Origin: Flavobacterium covae
Lineage (GTDB): Bacteria > Bacteroidota > Bacteroidia > Flavobacteriales > Flavobacteriaceae
NCBI GenBank assembly: GCA_019565575.1
Contig: CP067379.1
Span: 2,170,001 to 2,234,000 of the forward strand
Direction of reading: 5' to 3'
Length of the DNA stretch: 64,000 nt
Shown: piece by piece, positions 1 to 7,186 of the stretch
Layout: each line of letters opens with the position of its first letter
How positions within the stretch are numbered: the stretch's first letter is position 1
Made by a program: the position numbers and the translations under genes
Notes under the pieces: model-generated
Seen by the model: only the letters and a program-made list of their open reading frames with translations
The model's database searches: none
Told to the model about the DNA's origin: nothing

Positions 1-552
1 AGATTCTATACCAAACTTAGAATAAGCAAAATTCAGGATTTTAGAAAATTCTTAATCAATACTAATTTTCTTGGTAGTTATCACAACTATTTCGTTAATG
101 AAATCGACTATTTTAGAGATAACTATTTAGAGAAAGAAAAAACATATAACAAATGGCAACTCTTAAGATCAAATAAATTTTTCTCATCTATGAGAGACGA
201 AAATGAACGTTATGAATACAAGGAGTTTTATTCAAAATGGGTAAAAGATTTAAACAGCGACAGAGATGTATTTGAATTTAGTGAGGATGACACCCCAAAA
301 AGAGTTAAGAACAGAACTTTATTAGTAGACAAACACATAAAACCATTAGCACAAAATATTTTTCCTCATATAGAATTCAGTGAAAAAGCTAATGATATAA
401 ACTTAATCGCAAATGAAGTATACTCTTCGTATAGCGACATAAAAAATATGAAACAGAAAGTAAGAGAAGTGATAGTAAGTGATATCGCAAAATTTGAAGT
501 GATTTTGGAAAATTTAAATTCGATTCTTGAAAGTCAAGAGGCGAACGCATAA
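1..552 (+). CDS. Unknown cassette protein, 5' end outside window
   Basis: The frame is open from base 1, so the gene begins upstream of the window; the first internal ATG at 190 is unlikely to be the true start. At least 183 residues are present, charged and rich in Lys, Glu, Asn and Tyr, with a predicted helical C-terminus and no signal peptide or membrane segment. I do not recognise the family. The TAA stop (550-552) lies inside the left core box of the first attC-like site, as is common for integron cassettes. Its place in the array suggests an accessory role, but no function can be assigned. Confidence 0.7.
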   Translation, partial: RFYTKLRISKIQDFRKFLINTNFLGSYHNYFVNEIDYFRDNYLEKEKTYNKWQLLRSNKFFSSMRDENERYEYKEFYSKWVKDLNSDRDVFEFSEDDTPKRVKNRTLLVDKHIKPLAQNIFPHIEFSEKANDINLIANEVYSSYSDIKNMKQKVREVIVSDIAKFEVILENLNSILESQEANA

Positions 553-679
553 CAGCGGTTTCGCGCTATTGCTGGTTTTTCTTGAATTGAACTTATTTCT
601 TCACAAAAATATTTTATCTTAGCAGAAAGTACGCAATTCGCTGGAATCGCAACAGACGCGAAGCCGCGGAACGTTAGCT
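547..679 (+). repeat. attC-like site A (after cassette 0)
   Basis: The left box is GCATAAC (547-553) and the right box GTTAGCT (673-679). Inside them the arms GCGGTTTCGCG and CGCGAAGCCGC pair, and the right arm carries extra unpaired bases before GTT, as in integron attC sites. The right box is the reverse complement of the box closing the next cassette (AGCTAAC at 1956), not of its own left box. That is what recombination between G and TT would produce. The loop contains a promoter-like TATCTTAG (615-622). Confidence 0.8.
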
Positions 680-704
680 GCAAGCTTAAAACAGACACGA
701 CACA

Positions 705-1961
705 ATGAGAGAAATATCTAATTTGGACTTAAAAATACAACTGACAAATGAATATTTGCGGACAGGTGGAGTTGAGAAAATTTTTGATGTAAACCTACTT
801 CAAGACATTATTGATGTAAAGTTTGATAGTAATGGAAAAGCTGACCCTTCTACTGTAACTTCAAGACTTAACGCATTTATGCTTGCATTACTTGCCTCTC
901 ATTCTATGCCACCACTTATTTCAGACGAACATATTTCAGAATACTCTTCTTTTGTTCAAAAAAGCACTTGCTTTGACCAAATTAAAATAGACACAGTCGA
1001 ACAAGTTGATAAACTTTTTGAAGACTTTAAAAACAATAAAGATTTTCTATTTCGTGGACAAAGAGAAGCTAAATGGAGATTATATAGCAGTCTTCAAAGG
1101 TTTTGGATTTGGGATAAAATGAAGAAATCAGATGCAGACTATTTAGAGTTTTTAAAAAATTTAATAGAAAATGGAAAGAGTAAATATGAAACAGAAATTA
1201 AAAACATTTTAGAAGAAATAAATATCGACTCTACAAATGACATTTCGGTTTTAGGTTATTTACAACACCATAATTGTCCAACACCATTACTCGACTGGAC
1301 TTATTCCTTTGAAACAGCTCTGTTTTTTGGAATTGATGGTTTAGAACAAGCACAAAGTGTTAAAGAAATTGATAATTATTTTAGTCTTTACTATATAAAA
1401 GAAGAAGATTTTAGCAATGGTGGCATGAGAACTTTGCTAAACAATAGCCTTCAAGAAGTTGGCGAAAAATTGAAACTTGGGCTTATTGCACAAATAGCAG
1501 TTGATGAAAAGCAAAGACTTGAAATGGAAAAACACTTTTATGAAAGAAGTTTTTTCGACAAAAATAGAATTAAAGGAGCAGGACTAATTAGCCATATGAC
1601 CAAAATTGAGCATATGTCAAACATTCCAATCAGCTATTTTATTGACAAAGATATAGATACAGGAATTGCATTTTCAATAACAAATAGTGAAAATATAAAA
1701 AAACAGAATGGTGTTTTTACTTGGAATGCTCATTTTTCAAAACCTCTTGAAGTAATTGGTAACGAACAATATATAGAAGCGAAATTAGAAAGCGAACCCA
1801 ATGATTATAGATTTTGTGAGTGTTTCAACATAAATAAAAACCTAACTGACTATATAATTGAAAAATTAAAAGTGTTAGACATTTCTTCTGAAACAATTTA
1901 CCCAGAAAAGGACATTGACGCAAGAGAAATATATAACGAAACTAAAAAAGCCAGCAGCTAA
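705..1961 (+). CDS. FRG-domain protein (cassette 1)
   Basis: This 418-residue protein carries an FRG domain: FLFRGQ at residues 114-119, and the family's second block with QHH, PTPLLDW and ETALFF at about 187-208. FRG domains are found in phage-defence and toxin-like proteins but their activity is not settled; I infer a possible defence role only from the domain and the cassette setting. There is no signal peptide or membrane segment. The start is 32 bp after the upstream core box, so its promoter must lie inside attC site A or further upstream. The TAA stop overlaps the left core box of attC site B. Confidence 0.85.
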   Translation: MREISNLDLKIQLTNEYLRTGGVEKIFDVNLLQDIIDVKFDSNGKADPSTVTSRLNAFMLALLASHSMPPLISDEHISEYSSFVQKSTCFDQIKIDTVEQVDKLFEDFKNNKDFLFRGQREAKWRLYSSLQRFWIWDKMKKSDADYLEFLKNLIENGKSKYETEIKNILEEINIDSTNDISVLGYLQHHNCPTPLLDWTYSFETALFFGIDGLEQAQSVKEIDNYFSLYYIKEEDFSNGGMRTLLNNSLQEVGEKLKLGLIAQIAVDEKQRLEMEKHFYERSFFDKNRIKGAGLISHMTKIEHMSNIPISYFIDKDIDTGIAFSITNSENIKKQNGVFTWNAHFSKPLEVIGNEQYIEAKLESEPNDYRFCECFNINKNLTDYIIEKLKVLDISSETIYPEKDIDAREIYNETKKASS

Positions 1962-2086
1962 CAAGGGTTTTGCAAAAGCTGGGCTTCAGTGCTAATTTGA
2001 ACATTAGGAATACTAATGAACATTGTGCTAAATTTGAACATTTGTACTTCTAATCCCAGCCTTCGCAAAGCCCCAAAACGTTGCCT
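1956..2086 (+). repeat. attC-like site B (after cassette 1)
   Basis: The left box is AGCTAAC (1956-1962) and the right box GTTGCCT (2080-2086). Two stems are visible: GGGTTTTGC with GCAAAGCCC, and GCTGGG with CCCAGC, around a long AT-rich loop. The left box is complementary to the start of cassette 1 (GTTAGCT at 673; 9 bases match if flanks are included). The right box is complementary to the end of cassette 2. Confidence 0.85.
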
Positions 2087-2122
2087 GCAAGCTTAGCACA
2101 AAAACCGCAAAAACAAAATTTG

Positions 2123-2130
2123 TATCTTTG
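2123..2130 (+). promoter_or_regulatory. Bacteroidota -7 element for the R-M cassette
   Basis: TATCTTTG matches the Bacteroidota -7 consensus TAnnTTTG, 22 bp before the restriction gene. No good -33 TTTG is seen at the usual distance. A purine-rich AGGAAG stretch lies between it and the ATG. Confidence 0.5.
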
Positions 2131-2152
2131 CAACATAAAAGGAAGATAAATA

Positions 2153-2986
2153 ATGGCTAAAAAGAACCAATCAACAAGGTTGACAAACCAACATAAAAAG
2201 TCCCAAGGTGTAGTTGGCATCTTCGGGGACAATGCAAAAATGCACGACTTGACTGTTGGAGAAATATCAAATCTTGTAATTACACAACTTCAAGAAGAAT
2301 ATCCGCAATTGACGTTTCAATATAAAACGAGCATTAGAAAAGAAGAAATAAACGAAGCCTTAAAGAAAATTGACCCCGAATTAGGGCAAACTCTTTTTGT
2401 TCCAAATTCAAGCATCAAACCCGATGGTGGCATAATTGAAGTAAAAGACGATAACGGAGAATGGAGAATTGTTTTAGTTTCAGAAGCCAAACACCAAGGC
2501 AAAGACATTGAAAACATTAAGAAAGGAATACAAGTAGGGACAGCAGACAATCAAGACTTAATGGCTGCTGGAAATGCAATTGAAAGGTCGCATAAAAACA
2601 TATCAGAAATCGCTAACTATATGCTTTCTGAATCTCATTTTCCTTATGTCCTGTTCTTAGAAGGTTCAAACTTTTTGACCGAAACAATTTCAATTAAACG
2701 ACCTGACGGAAGGATTGTAACGCTTGAATATAATTCAGGTATGTTAAATAGATTAGATAGGTTGACCTCGGCAAATTATGGAATGCCTATTAACACGAAT
2801 TTGTGTGAAAATAAATTTGTAAAGCACAAGGACAAAACGATTATGCTTCAAGCTACATCTATTTACACGCAAGGGAATGGCGAAAAGTGGGACAACAAGG
2901 AAATGTTTAATATTATGATTGAAATTTCAAAAACATCTTTAAAAATGTTGGGAAGTGATTTATTCAATCAAATCACGAAAAAGTAA
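2153..2986 (+). CDS. ecoRIR: EcoRI-type restriction endonuclease (cassette 2)
   Basis: This 277-residue type II restriction enzyme is recognisable as an EcoRI homologue along its whole length. It has the PD-(D/E)xK catalytic set at the same numbering as EcoRI: Pro90-Asp91, Glu111 and Lys113 (in SEAKHQGK). The recognition block MAAGNAIERSHKN keeps Asn141, Glu144 and Arg145, and Arg200 and Arg203 are also present. It should therefore cut GAATTC. The gene sits 6 bp upstream of the methyltransferase, in the same order as the EcoRI plasmid system. Both genes form one integron-like cassette with its own -7 element. The reading frame is intact. Confidence 0.96.
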   Translation: MAKKNQSTRLTNQHKKSQGVVGIFGDNAKMHDLTVGEISNLVITQLQEEYPQLTFQYKTSIRKEEINEALKKIDPELGQTLFVPNSSIKPDGGIIEVKDDNGEWRIVLVSEAKHQGKDIENIKKGIQVGTADNQDLMAAGNAIERSHKNISEIANYMLSESHFPYVLFLEGSNFLTETISIKRPDGRIVTLEYNSGMLNRLDRLTSANYGMPINTNLCENKFVKHKDKTIMLQATSIYTQGNGEKWDNKEMFNIMIEISKTSLKMLGSDLFNQITKK

Positions 2987-2992
2987 AGTATT

Positions 2993-4045
2993 ATGGCAAG
3001 GAACGCAACAAATAAATTACTGCAACAAGCGAAAAAATCAAAAAGTGATGAGTTCTATACTCAACTTTCTGATATTGAAGGTGAATTGCAACACTATAAA
3101 AATCATTTCAAGGATAAGGTTGTTTATTGTAATTGTGATGATGCCCGTATTAGCAATTTCTTTAAATATTTTGCCGACAATTTCAAAGAATTAGGGCTAA
3201 AAAAACTCATTGCTTCTTGTTACCAAGAGCAAAAGATTGATTTGTTTAATACAGAAGAAACTGAAAACGGCTTCTTCTTTGAATATACAGGTAAAGAAGG
3301 CGAAACGTCCTCACCAAATTCAAACGATATTATTTATTTTAAAGGTGATGGCGATTTTCGTAGTCCTGAAAGCATTGAACTATTAAAGCAATCAGACATT
3401 GTTGTTACAAACCCTCCTTTTTCGTTATTCAGAGATTATGTAGCCCAATTAGTAAAGTATGACAAGAAATTTTTGATTATTGGCAATATTAACGCAATTA
3501 CATACAAAGAGATTTTCAAACTTATAAAAGAGAACAGAGCTTGGTTAGGAATAAATCTTGGAAGGGGCGTTTCAGGCTTTATTGTTCCTGAACACTACGA
3601 ACTTTATGGCACAGAAGCACGAATAGATAGTTTAGGAAATAGAATTATATCGCCAAACAATTGCCTGTGGCTGACAAACTTGGACAACTTCAAGAGACAC
3701 GAAGACATTGAATTAACAAGGAAATACTTTGGACACGAAGATGAATTTCCAAAATACGACAATTATGACGGCATAAACGTTGACAAAACAGAAGATATTC
3801 CGTTTGACTACGATGGACACATAGGAGTTCCAATTACATTTCTACATAAATTCAATCCTGACCAATTTGAACTAATTAAATTCAGGAAAGGAAACGATGA
3901 CAAAGACTTATCAATAGACGGGAAATGTCCATACTTTAGAATATTAATCAAAAACAAACGAGTAAAAAGCATATCGCAGGACGACAGAAAGAAAGCCAGC
4001 AGGCAACAAGGTATTGCCAAAAGCGGGGCTGAAGTGCTTCTATGA
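2993..4045 (+). CDS. ecoRIM: EcoRI-type adenine-N6 DNA methyltransferase (cassette 2)
   Basis: This is the cognate methyltransferase, homologous to M.EcoRI over nearly its full length. The catalytic motif IV NPPF is at residues 140-143, and the DFRSPESIELL and HLGRGVSGF-type blocks (here NLGRGVSGF) are conserved. It should methylate adenine in GAATTC and protect the host. The ORF is 350 residues, longer than M.EcoRI as I recall it (about 326). The last 14 codons (from 4001) lie inside attC site C, because the left box there reads AGGCAAC and lacks the TAA that stops genes at sites A and B. Confidence 0.96.
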   Translation: MARNATNKLLQQAKKSKSDEFYTQLSDIEGELQHYKNHFKDKVVYCNCDDARISNFFKYFADNFKELGLKKLIASCYQEQKIDLFNTEETENGFFFEYTGKEGETSSPNSNDIIYFKGDGDFRSPESIELLKQSDIVVTNPPFSLFRDYVAQLVKYDKKFLIIGNINAITYKEIFKLIKENRAWLGINLGRGVSGFIVPEHYELYGTEARIDSLGNRIISPNNCLWLTNLDNFKRHEDIELTRKYFGHEDEFPKYDNYDGINVDKTEDIPFDYDGHIGVPITFLHKFNPDQFELIKFRKGNDDKDLSIDGKCPYFRILIKNKRVKSISQDDRKKASRQQGIAKSGAEVLL

Positions 4046-4132
4046 AACATTTGTGCAAGGTTCAACTGCAGTAATAAATTCAACATTAGTTCTTCAAAAG
4101 CCCCACCTTCGGCAATACCCAAACCGTTGTAG
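4001..4132 (+). repeat. attC-like site C (after cassette 2)
   Basis: The left box is AGGCAAC (4001-4007) and the right box GTTGTAG (4126-4132). Stems are GGTATTGCC with GGCAATACC and GGGGCT with AGCCCC, both perfect. The left box is the reverse complement of the opening box of cassette 2 (GTTGCCT at 2080). The 5' part codes for the methyltransferase C-terminus. Confidence 0.87.
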
Positions 4133-4264
4133 GTAATTGTACGAGAACCGTGGTAAAAGAAGCCTAAGCGTAAAAAACAGAAAAAATTATGCTTTGGAAT
4201 AAAATTTGTAGAATATTTGAAAAACTTTTGATTATTTTATCATTAAAAAATTCAATTATGAATG

Positions 4265-4294
4265 TTGAAAAATCAGAAGTATTTAGTACATTTG
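4265..4294 (+). promoter_or_regulatory. Promoter of the Fic cassette
   Basis: TTG (4265-4267), a 19-bp spacer and TACATTTG (4287-4294) fit the Bacteroidota promoter consensus. The ATG of the first gene is at 4299, so the transcript would be leaderless or nearly so. Confidence 0.65.
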
Positions 4295-4298
4295 CAAT

Positions 4299-4508
4299 AT
4301 GTTAGTTACAAGACAAGACATAATAATTTTAAAAAATTTATCAACTACAAAAGAACTTATTGCAGTTGATAGGATTCCTAGTACCTTTAAAAAGACTTTC
4401 AACTTTTCTTTTTGGAAAGACTTTTTAAAAAAAGACGATACTTTATTTGCATATCCTCATGATATTAAAAAGTGGACTCGCTTTATGTTTAATAAATATA
4501 ACGGGTAA
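4299..4508 (+). CDS. Small unknown protein upstream of Fic (cassette 3)
   Basis: This 69-residue basic protein has several aromatic residues (FSFWKDFL, KKWTRFMFNKY) and no recognised domain. It begins 5 bp after a good promoter -7 element and ends 6 bp before the Fic gene, so the two are co-transcribed. The arrangement is that of a two-gene toxin-antitoxin module, but the Fic protein appears to carry its own inhibitory helix. The small protein may therefore be a partner rather than a classical antitoxin. No function can be assigned. Confidence 0.65.
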   Translation: MLVTRQDIIILKNLSTTKELIAVDRIPSTFKKTFNFSFWKDFLKKDDTLFAYPHDIKKWTRFMFNKYNG

Positions 4509-4514
4509 TAGTCA

Positions 4515-5309
4515 ATGCTTCCAGACTATTTATTAGAATTCAATAAAGTCCTTTTAAGATTCCAAAATAAATTTCCTAGAAATGAATGGTCTTCTGAGTT
4601 TAGAGATTCACTAATAAATGATTATTCTTTTTATTCAGCTAGAGTTGAGGATTCAAAACTTCAATATGGCGACACAATTCGTTTTTTAAATAACGAAACT
4701 GTACGAGGTATCAATCTTGATTCTTTACTTGGTATCTCAGAACATCAATCTGTTTTAAAAAATCTTCTTGAAAATTTAGAAAATTTCAAGTTAACTGAAG
4801 AAATAATCAAAAATGTTCATTCGTGCTTAATGAGTTCTCCATTAGCATGGGAAACCGATTTTAAACCAGAACTTGTTGGAAATTACAGAAATGTCCCAAC
4901 GATTGGATCTAGACAACCCTTTTTTGACAATAAAGAATATGTTCCTCATTTTAATTTAGAATTTATAATGGCTTCTTGGGTTGATATATTTAACGATAGA
5001 CTAAAAGATATTGACAACACAGTAATAGAAAAACATTTATTGACAAGGATTGCTTTCTTTCACAATAAATTTTTAAATGACATACATCCATTTGCCGATG
5101 GAAACGGTCGTGTATGCCGAATTATCATAGGAGCAGTTTTAATGACTAATAATTGCCCACCAATATTTCCAGAAGTCACAACCCAAGATGAACAAATAGA
5201 ATATATCTCAACAATTGTAAAATGTGAGCAAAATAAAAATGATGATTTATTAGTTGAATATTTTGCAAAAGGAATGACAATGTATCTTCAGAAAAGAATT
5301 AATAGTTGA
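4515..5309 (+). CDS. Fic/DOC family protein (cassette 3)
   Basis: This 264-residue Fic protein has the full catalytic motif HPFADGNGR at residues 191-199 (family consensus HPFx(D/E)GNGR). Fic enzymes usually transfer AMP from ATP to a hydroxyl side chain of a target protein. The upstream VGNYRNVPTIG block is typical of the family. Near the N-terminus, YSARVED (about 40-46) resembles the class II self-inhibitory helix (S/T)xxxE(G/N), with Asp in place of Gly/Asn; this is inference. It is the second gene of its cassette, after a 69-residue ORF. Targets are unknown. Confidence 0.9.
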   Translation: MLPDYLLEFNKVLLRFQNKFPRNEWSSEFRDSLINDYSFYSARVEDSKLQYGDTIRFLNNETVRGINLDSLLGISEHQSVLKNLLENLENFKLTEEIIKNVHSCLMSSPLAWETDFKPELVGNYRNVPTIGSRQPFFDNKEYVPHFNLEFIMASWVDIFNDRLKDIDNTVIEKHLLTRIAFFHNKFLNDIHPFADGNGRVCRIIIGAVLMTNNCPPIFPEVTTQDEQIEYISTIVKCEQNKNDDLLVEYFAKGMTMYLQKRINS

Positions 5310-5365
5310 TATTTAAATTTATGCCGACTTATTAAAAAAATCACAAAAGTCCCAATAACAACTAC

Positions 5366-5500
5366 CTACAACAACGGTTTTGCAAGATGCGGACTTCGGT
5401 CTTCAACTTAAACGGAATTTTGTACTTGCGGAGTACAGTAATCAATTAATAATCAGTGCTTTTCGAGTTCCGCACCTCGCAAAGCCACAAAACGTTAGCA
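5366..5500 (+). repeat. attC-like site D (after cassette 3)
   Basis: The left box is CTACAAC (5366-5372) and the right box GTTAGCA (5494-5500). Stems are GGTTTTGC with GCAAAGCC and TGCGGA with TCCGCA. The left box is the reverse complement of GTTGTAG at 4126, and with flanks about 14 of 15 bases pair with the start of cassette 3. Confidence 0.87.
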
Positions 5501-5526
5501 ACAATACTCTTAAAAAAACGTATAAT

Positions 5527-5557
5527 TTGCTATTTATCCAAATAAAACATATATTTA
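5527..5557 (+). promoter_or_regulatory. Promoter of cassette 4
   Basis: TTG (5527-5529), a 20-bp spacer and TATATTTA (5550-5557) give a near-consensus Bacteroidota promoter. The ATG follows at 5562, so the leader would again be very short. Confidence 0.55.
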
Positions 5558-5561
5558 CAAT

Positions 5562-5786
5562 ATGAAAAAAGTAAATAAAGGAATATCACTAAATGCTGTA
5601 AGAAACGCGAATAATAAATTAGTTGCTCGCAGTGGAAGTCCAGTACGTTTTATTTCCGATAATTCTAAAAACGGTGCAGTTAGCTTTAGCGCAGTATATT
5701 ATGGTAAAATATATGACTTAAACATTTCTAAAGCAAATATTAAAGAAGCTTATGCAAAATCATTAGCTGAAACTATTGCAAAATAA
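5562..5786 (+). CDS. Small unknown protein (cassette 4, first gene)
   Basis: This 74-residue protein has a basic N-terminus (KKVNKGISLNAVRNANNK) and a Ser/Tyr-rich beta-like middle, with no signal peptide or membrane segment. I do not recognise the family. It is 3 bp upstream of the next gene and shares a promoter with it, so the two probably act together. Confidence 0.65.
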   Translation: MKKVNKGISLNAVRNANNKLVARSGSPVRFISDNSKNGAVSFSAVYYGKIYDLNISKANIKEAYAKSLAETIAK

Positions 5787-5789
5787 AGT

Positions 5790-6351
5790 ATGAGCTCTGA
5801 AAGAAAGTTTAGTTTTATATATTCTGAAATTATAGAAGATGAAAATGATATGATTGGTCATATCGCTTATAGTTTATATAAATCTAATAAAATTAGTTAT
5901 ATTGAACAATTCAAAGCTGATAATAACAATCAACAACCATCAGAATCGGACTTAAATGGATTTCACCAAGCTTCAAGACCTACAATTCCAGCATTAAGAA
6001 TTCAAGCTGAGCAATTACTTTCTAATTTTACACAACTAACACTTGAAGAAACAATTCTTGAAATACAACTTGAAACAAAAGAAAATCAAGAAAATACTTT
6101 AATTGAAATAATTAAACCAATAATACCGAGTAAACCTAAAGGTCCTTGGGATGGATTTTGGATGTCAGTTTTAGTAAAAAGTGTACAAGCATTGGTTGTT
6201 GCTATTATTTTCTTTTTAATAATATTTGGTGCTTCCAGCAAAAGATGATTTTTGGGGTACAATTAGAAAAATGATTCCTGAATCTCATCAAAATCAAGAT
6301 AATAAACGATCAGACAGTACTAAAACTGACACAACTTCAATTAAACATTAA
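5790..6351 (+). CDS. Unknown protein with one membrane helix (cassette 4), likely frameshifted
   Basis: The intact frame runs to 6248 (152 residues): an acidic, Gln-rich soluble part, then one strong membrane helix (about residues 126-147, SVLVKSVQALVVAIIFFLIIF). The stop falls in an A-run at about 6240. With one A fewer the frame continues to 6351 with a hydrophilic tail that starts KDDFWGTIRKMIPESHQNQ, giving about 187 residues. I think the longer form is the real protein, because the tail is coherent and stops just before attC site E. The family is unknown. A topology of large cytoplasmic head, one helix and short tail is plausible. Confidence 0.55.
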
Positions 6352-6366
6352 GAAATAAAGTACTGT

Positions 6367-6497
6367 TGCTAACACACGTTTGGCGCAATTGCGAATTTTG
6401 TAGTAATTACACGTTTACAATTCGCAAGAAATATTATCTTGGCAGAAAATACGCAGTTCCAAAGCTCGCAACCTCGCAAAGCTGCAAAACGTCAGGC
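6367..6497 (+). repeat. attC-like site E (after cassette 4), degenerate right box
   Basis: The left box TGCTAAC (6367-6373) is the reverse complement of GTTAGCA at 5494; with flanks about 14 of 15 bases match. The right box reads GTCAGGC (6491-6497), with GTC instead of GTT. The right arm CTCGCAAAGCTGCAAAAC still follows the consensus. The loop shares a TATCTTRGCAGAAA-type stretch with site A, which marks a second attC subtype. No cassette end follows before the IS remnant, so the array is broken here. Confidence 0.75.
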
Positions 6498-6555
6498 TGT
6501 GAAAAAAACTCTTTTTTGAATACAATTCATCCCACCAAACTGACATAATTTTATT

Positions 6556-7122
6556 TTAAACAATGCTATTTTTGAACTTATTTTGAGGTGTTTCAAAAAA
6601 TATAAAGCCTATAAACAGGTTTAAATAAGTCGTTTTTATCAAAAACAAATCCTTTCTCTTGTAAGGTGAGTTCCAAGCTTTGATTTTTGCTATTAAATCA
6701 GGGACTCCAAGAATATTTATGGTACGCTTGATGTTGTACACTAGCATAATCAAGCTATGTTCACCGTTTACTTTTTCTAATCCTATCAAATTGGTATGAT
6801 TATAACCCCACTGGCGTTTGATTGTACCAAAAATGTGTTCGTTTATCTCCTGTCGTTTTCGATATAATTGCGCATTTTCTCTGTAGCGCTGATTGTTTTG
6901 TTCTACTGACGTGGCATATTGACTGCGATCTATCTCTCTACCTGCTTTTCTACTAGTGCATTGGTCTTTTACTAGACAAGTTTTACAGACTGGCGTACGG
7001 TATTTTTGGAACAAATAACCACTCTCCTCTGTACGACCTGTTTTCTTGTGCCAACGTCCTGTGGTGAGTATATAATTGAAATCATCGTTAGTTCGAGTGT
7101 GAAGTGCATCGAGAACCAACAT
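6556..7122 (-). pseudogene. IS1182-type transposase fragment
   Basis: About 188 residues resemble the C-terminal part of IS1182-family DDE transposases: a Cys-containing block (CKTCLVKDQCTSRKAG), then NEHIFGTIKRQWGYNHTNLIGLEKVNGEHSLIMLVYNIKR. The N-terminal half is missing. The last codons (from about 6660 down) look unlike the family and may be read into flanking DNA. The end near 7162-7186 carries TTTAAATGGTATTA, a sequence repeated at 21992, 51667 and, inverted, 51354. It is a dead remnant that closes off the cassette array. Confidence 0.8.
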
Positions 7123-7161
7123 TGATTTTGTTGCTTTTGTAGATGTACTATTTTTAAAAAG

Positions 7162-7186
7162 AAAATTTAAAGTTTAAATGGTATTA
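7162..7186. repeat. IS-end-like repeat (AAGTTTAAATGGTATTA)
   Basis: AAGTTTAAATGGTATTA lies just upstream of the transposase fragment. The same word occurs at 21992-22010 and 51668-51686, and inverted at 51354-51371. It is probably the terminal sequence of this IS family. Confidence 0.55.

Noticed and set aside
2050..2550. Minus-strand ORFs opposite the EcoRI-type endonuclease
   Set aside because: They are shadows of a clearly homologous + strand gene.
5380..5565. 61-residue + strand ORF over attC site D
   Set aside because: It overlaps the attC site and the promoter of cassette 4; not a gene.
547..6497. CRISPR array explanation for the spaced repeats
   Set aside because: Repeats are about 135 bp, imperfect, separated by 1-2 kb of genes, and have paired core boxes; no cas genes.
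6366..6548. 60-residue + strand ORF over attC site E
   Set aside because: It reads through the recombination site and its composition is not protein-like.
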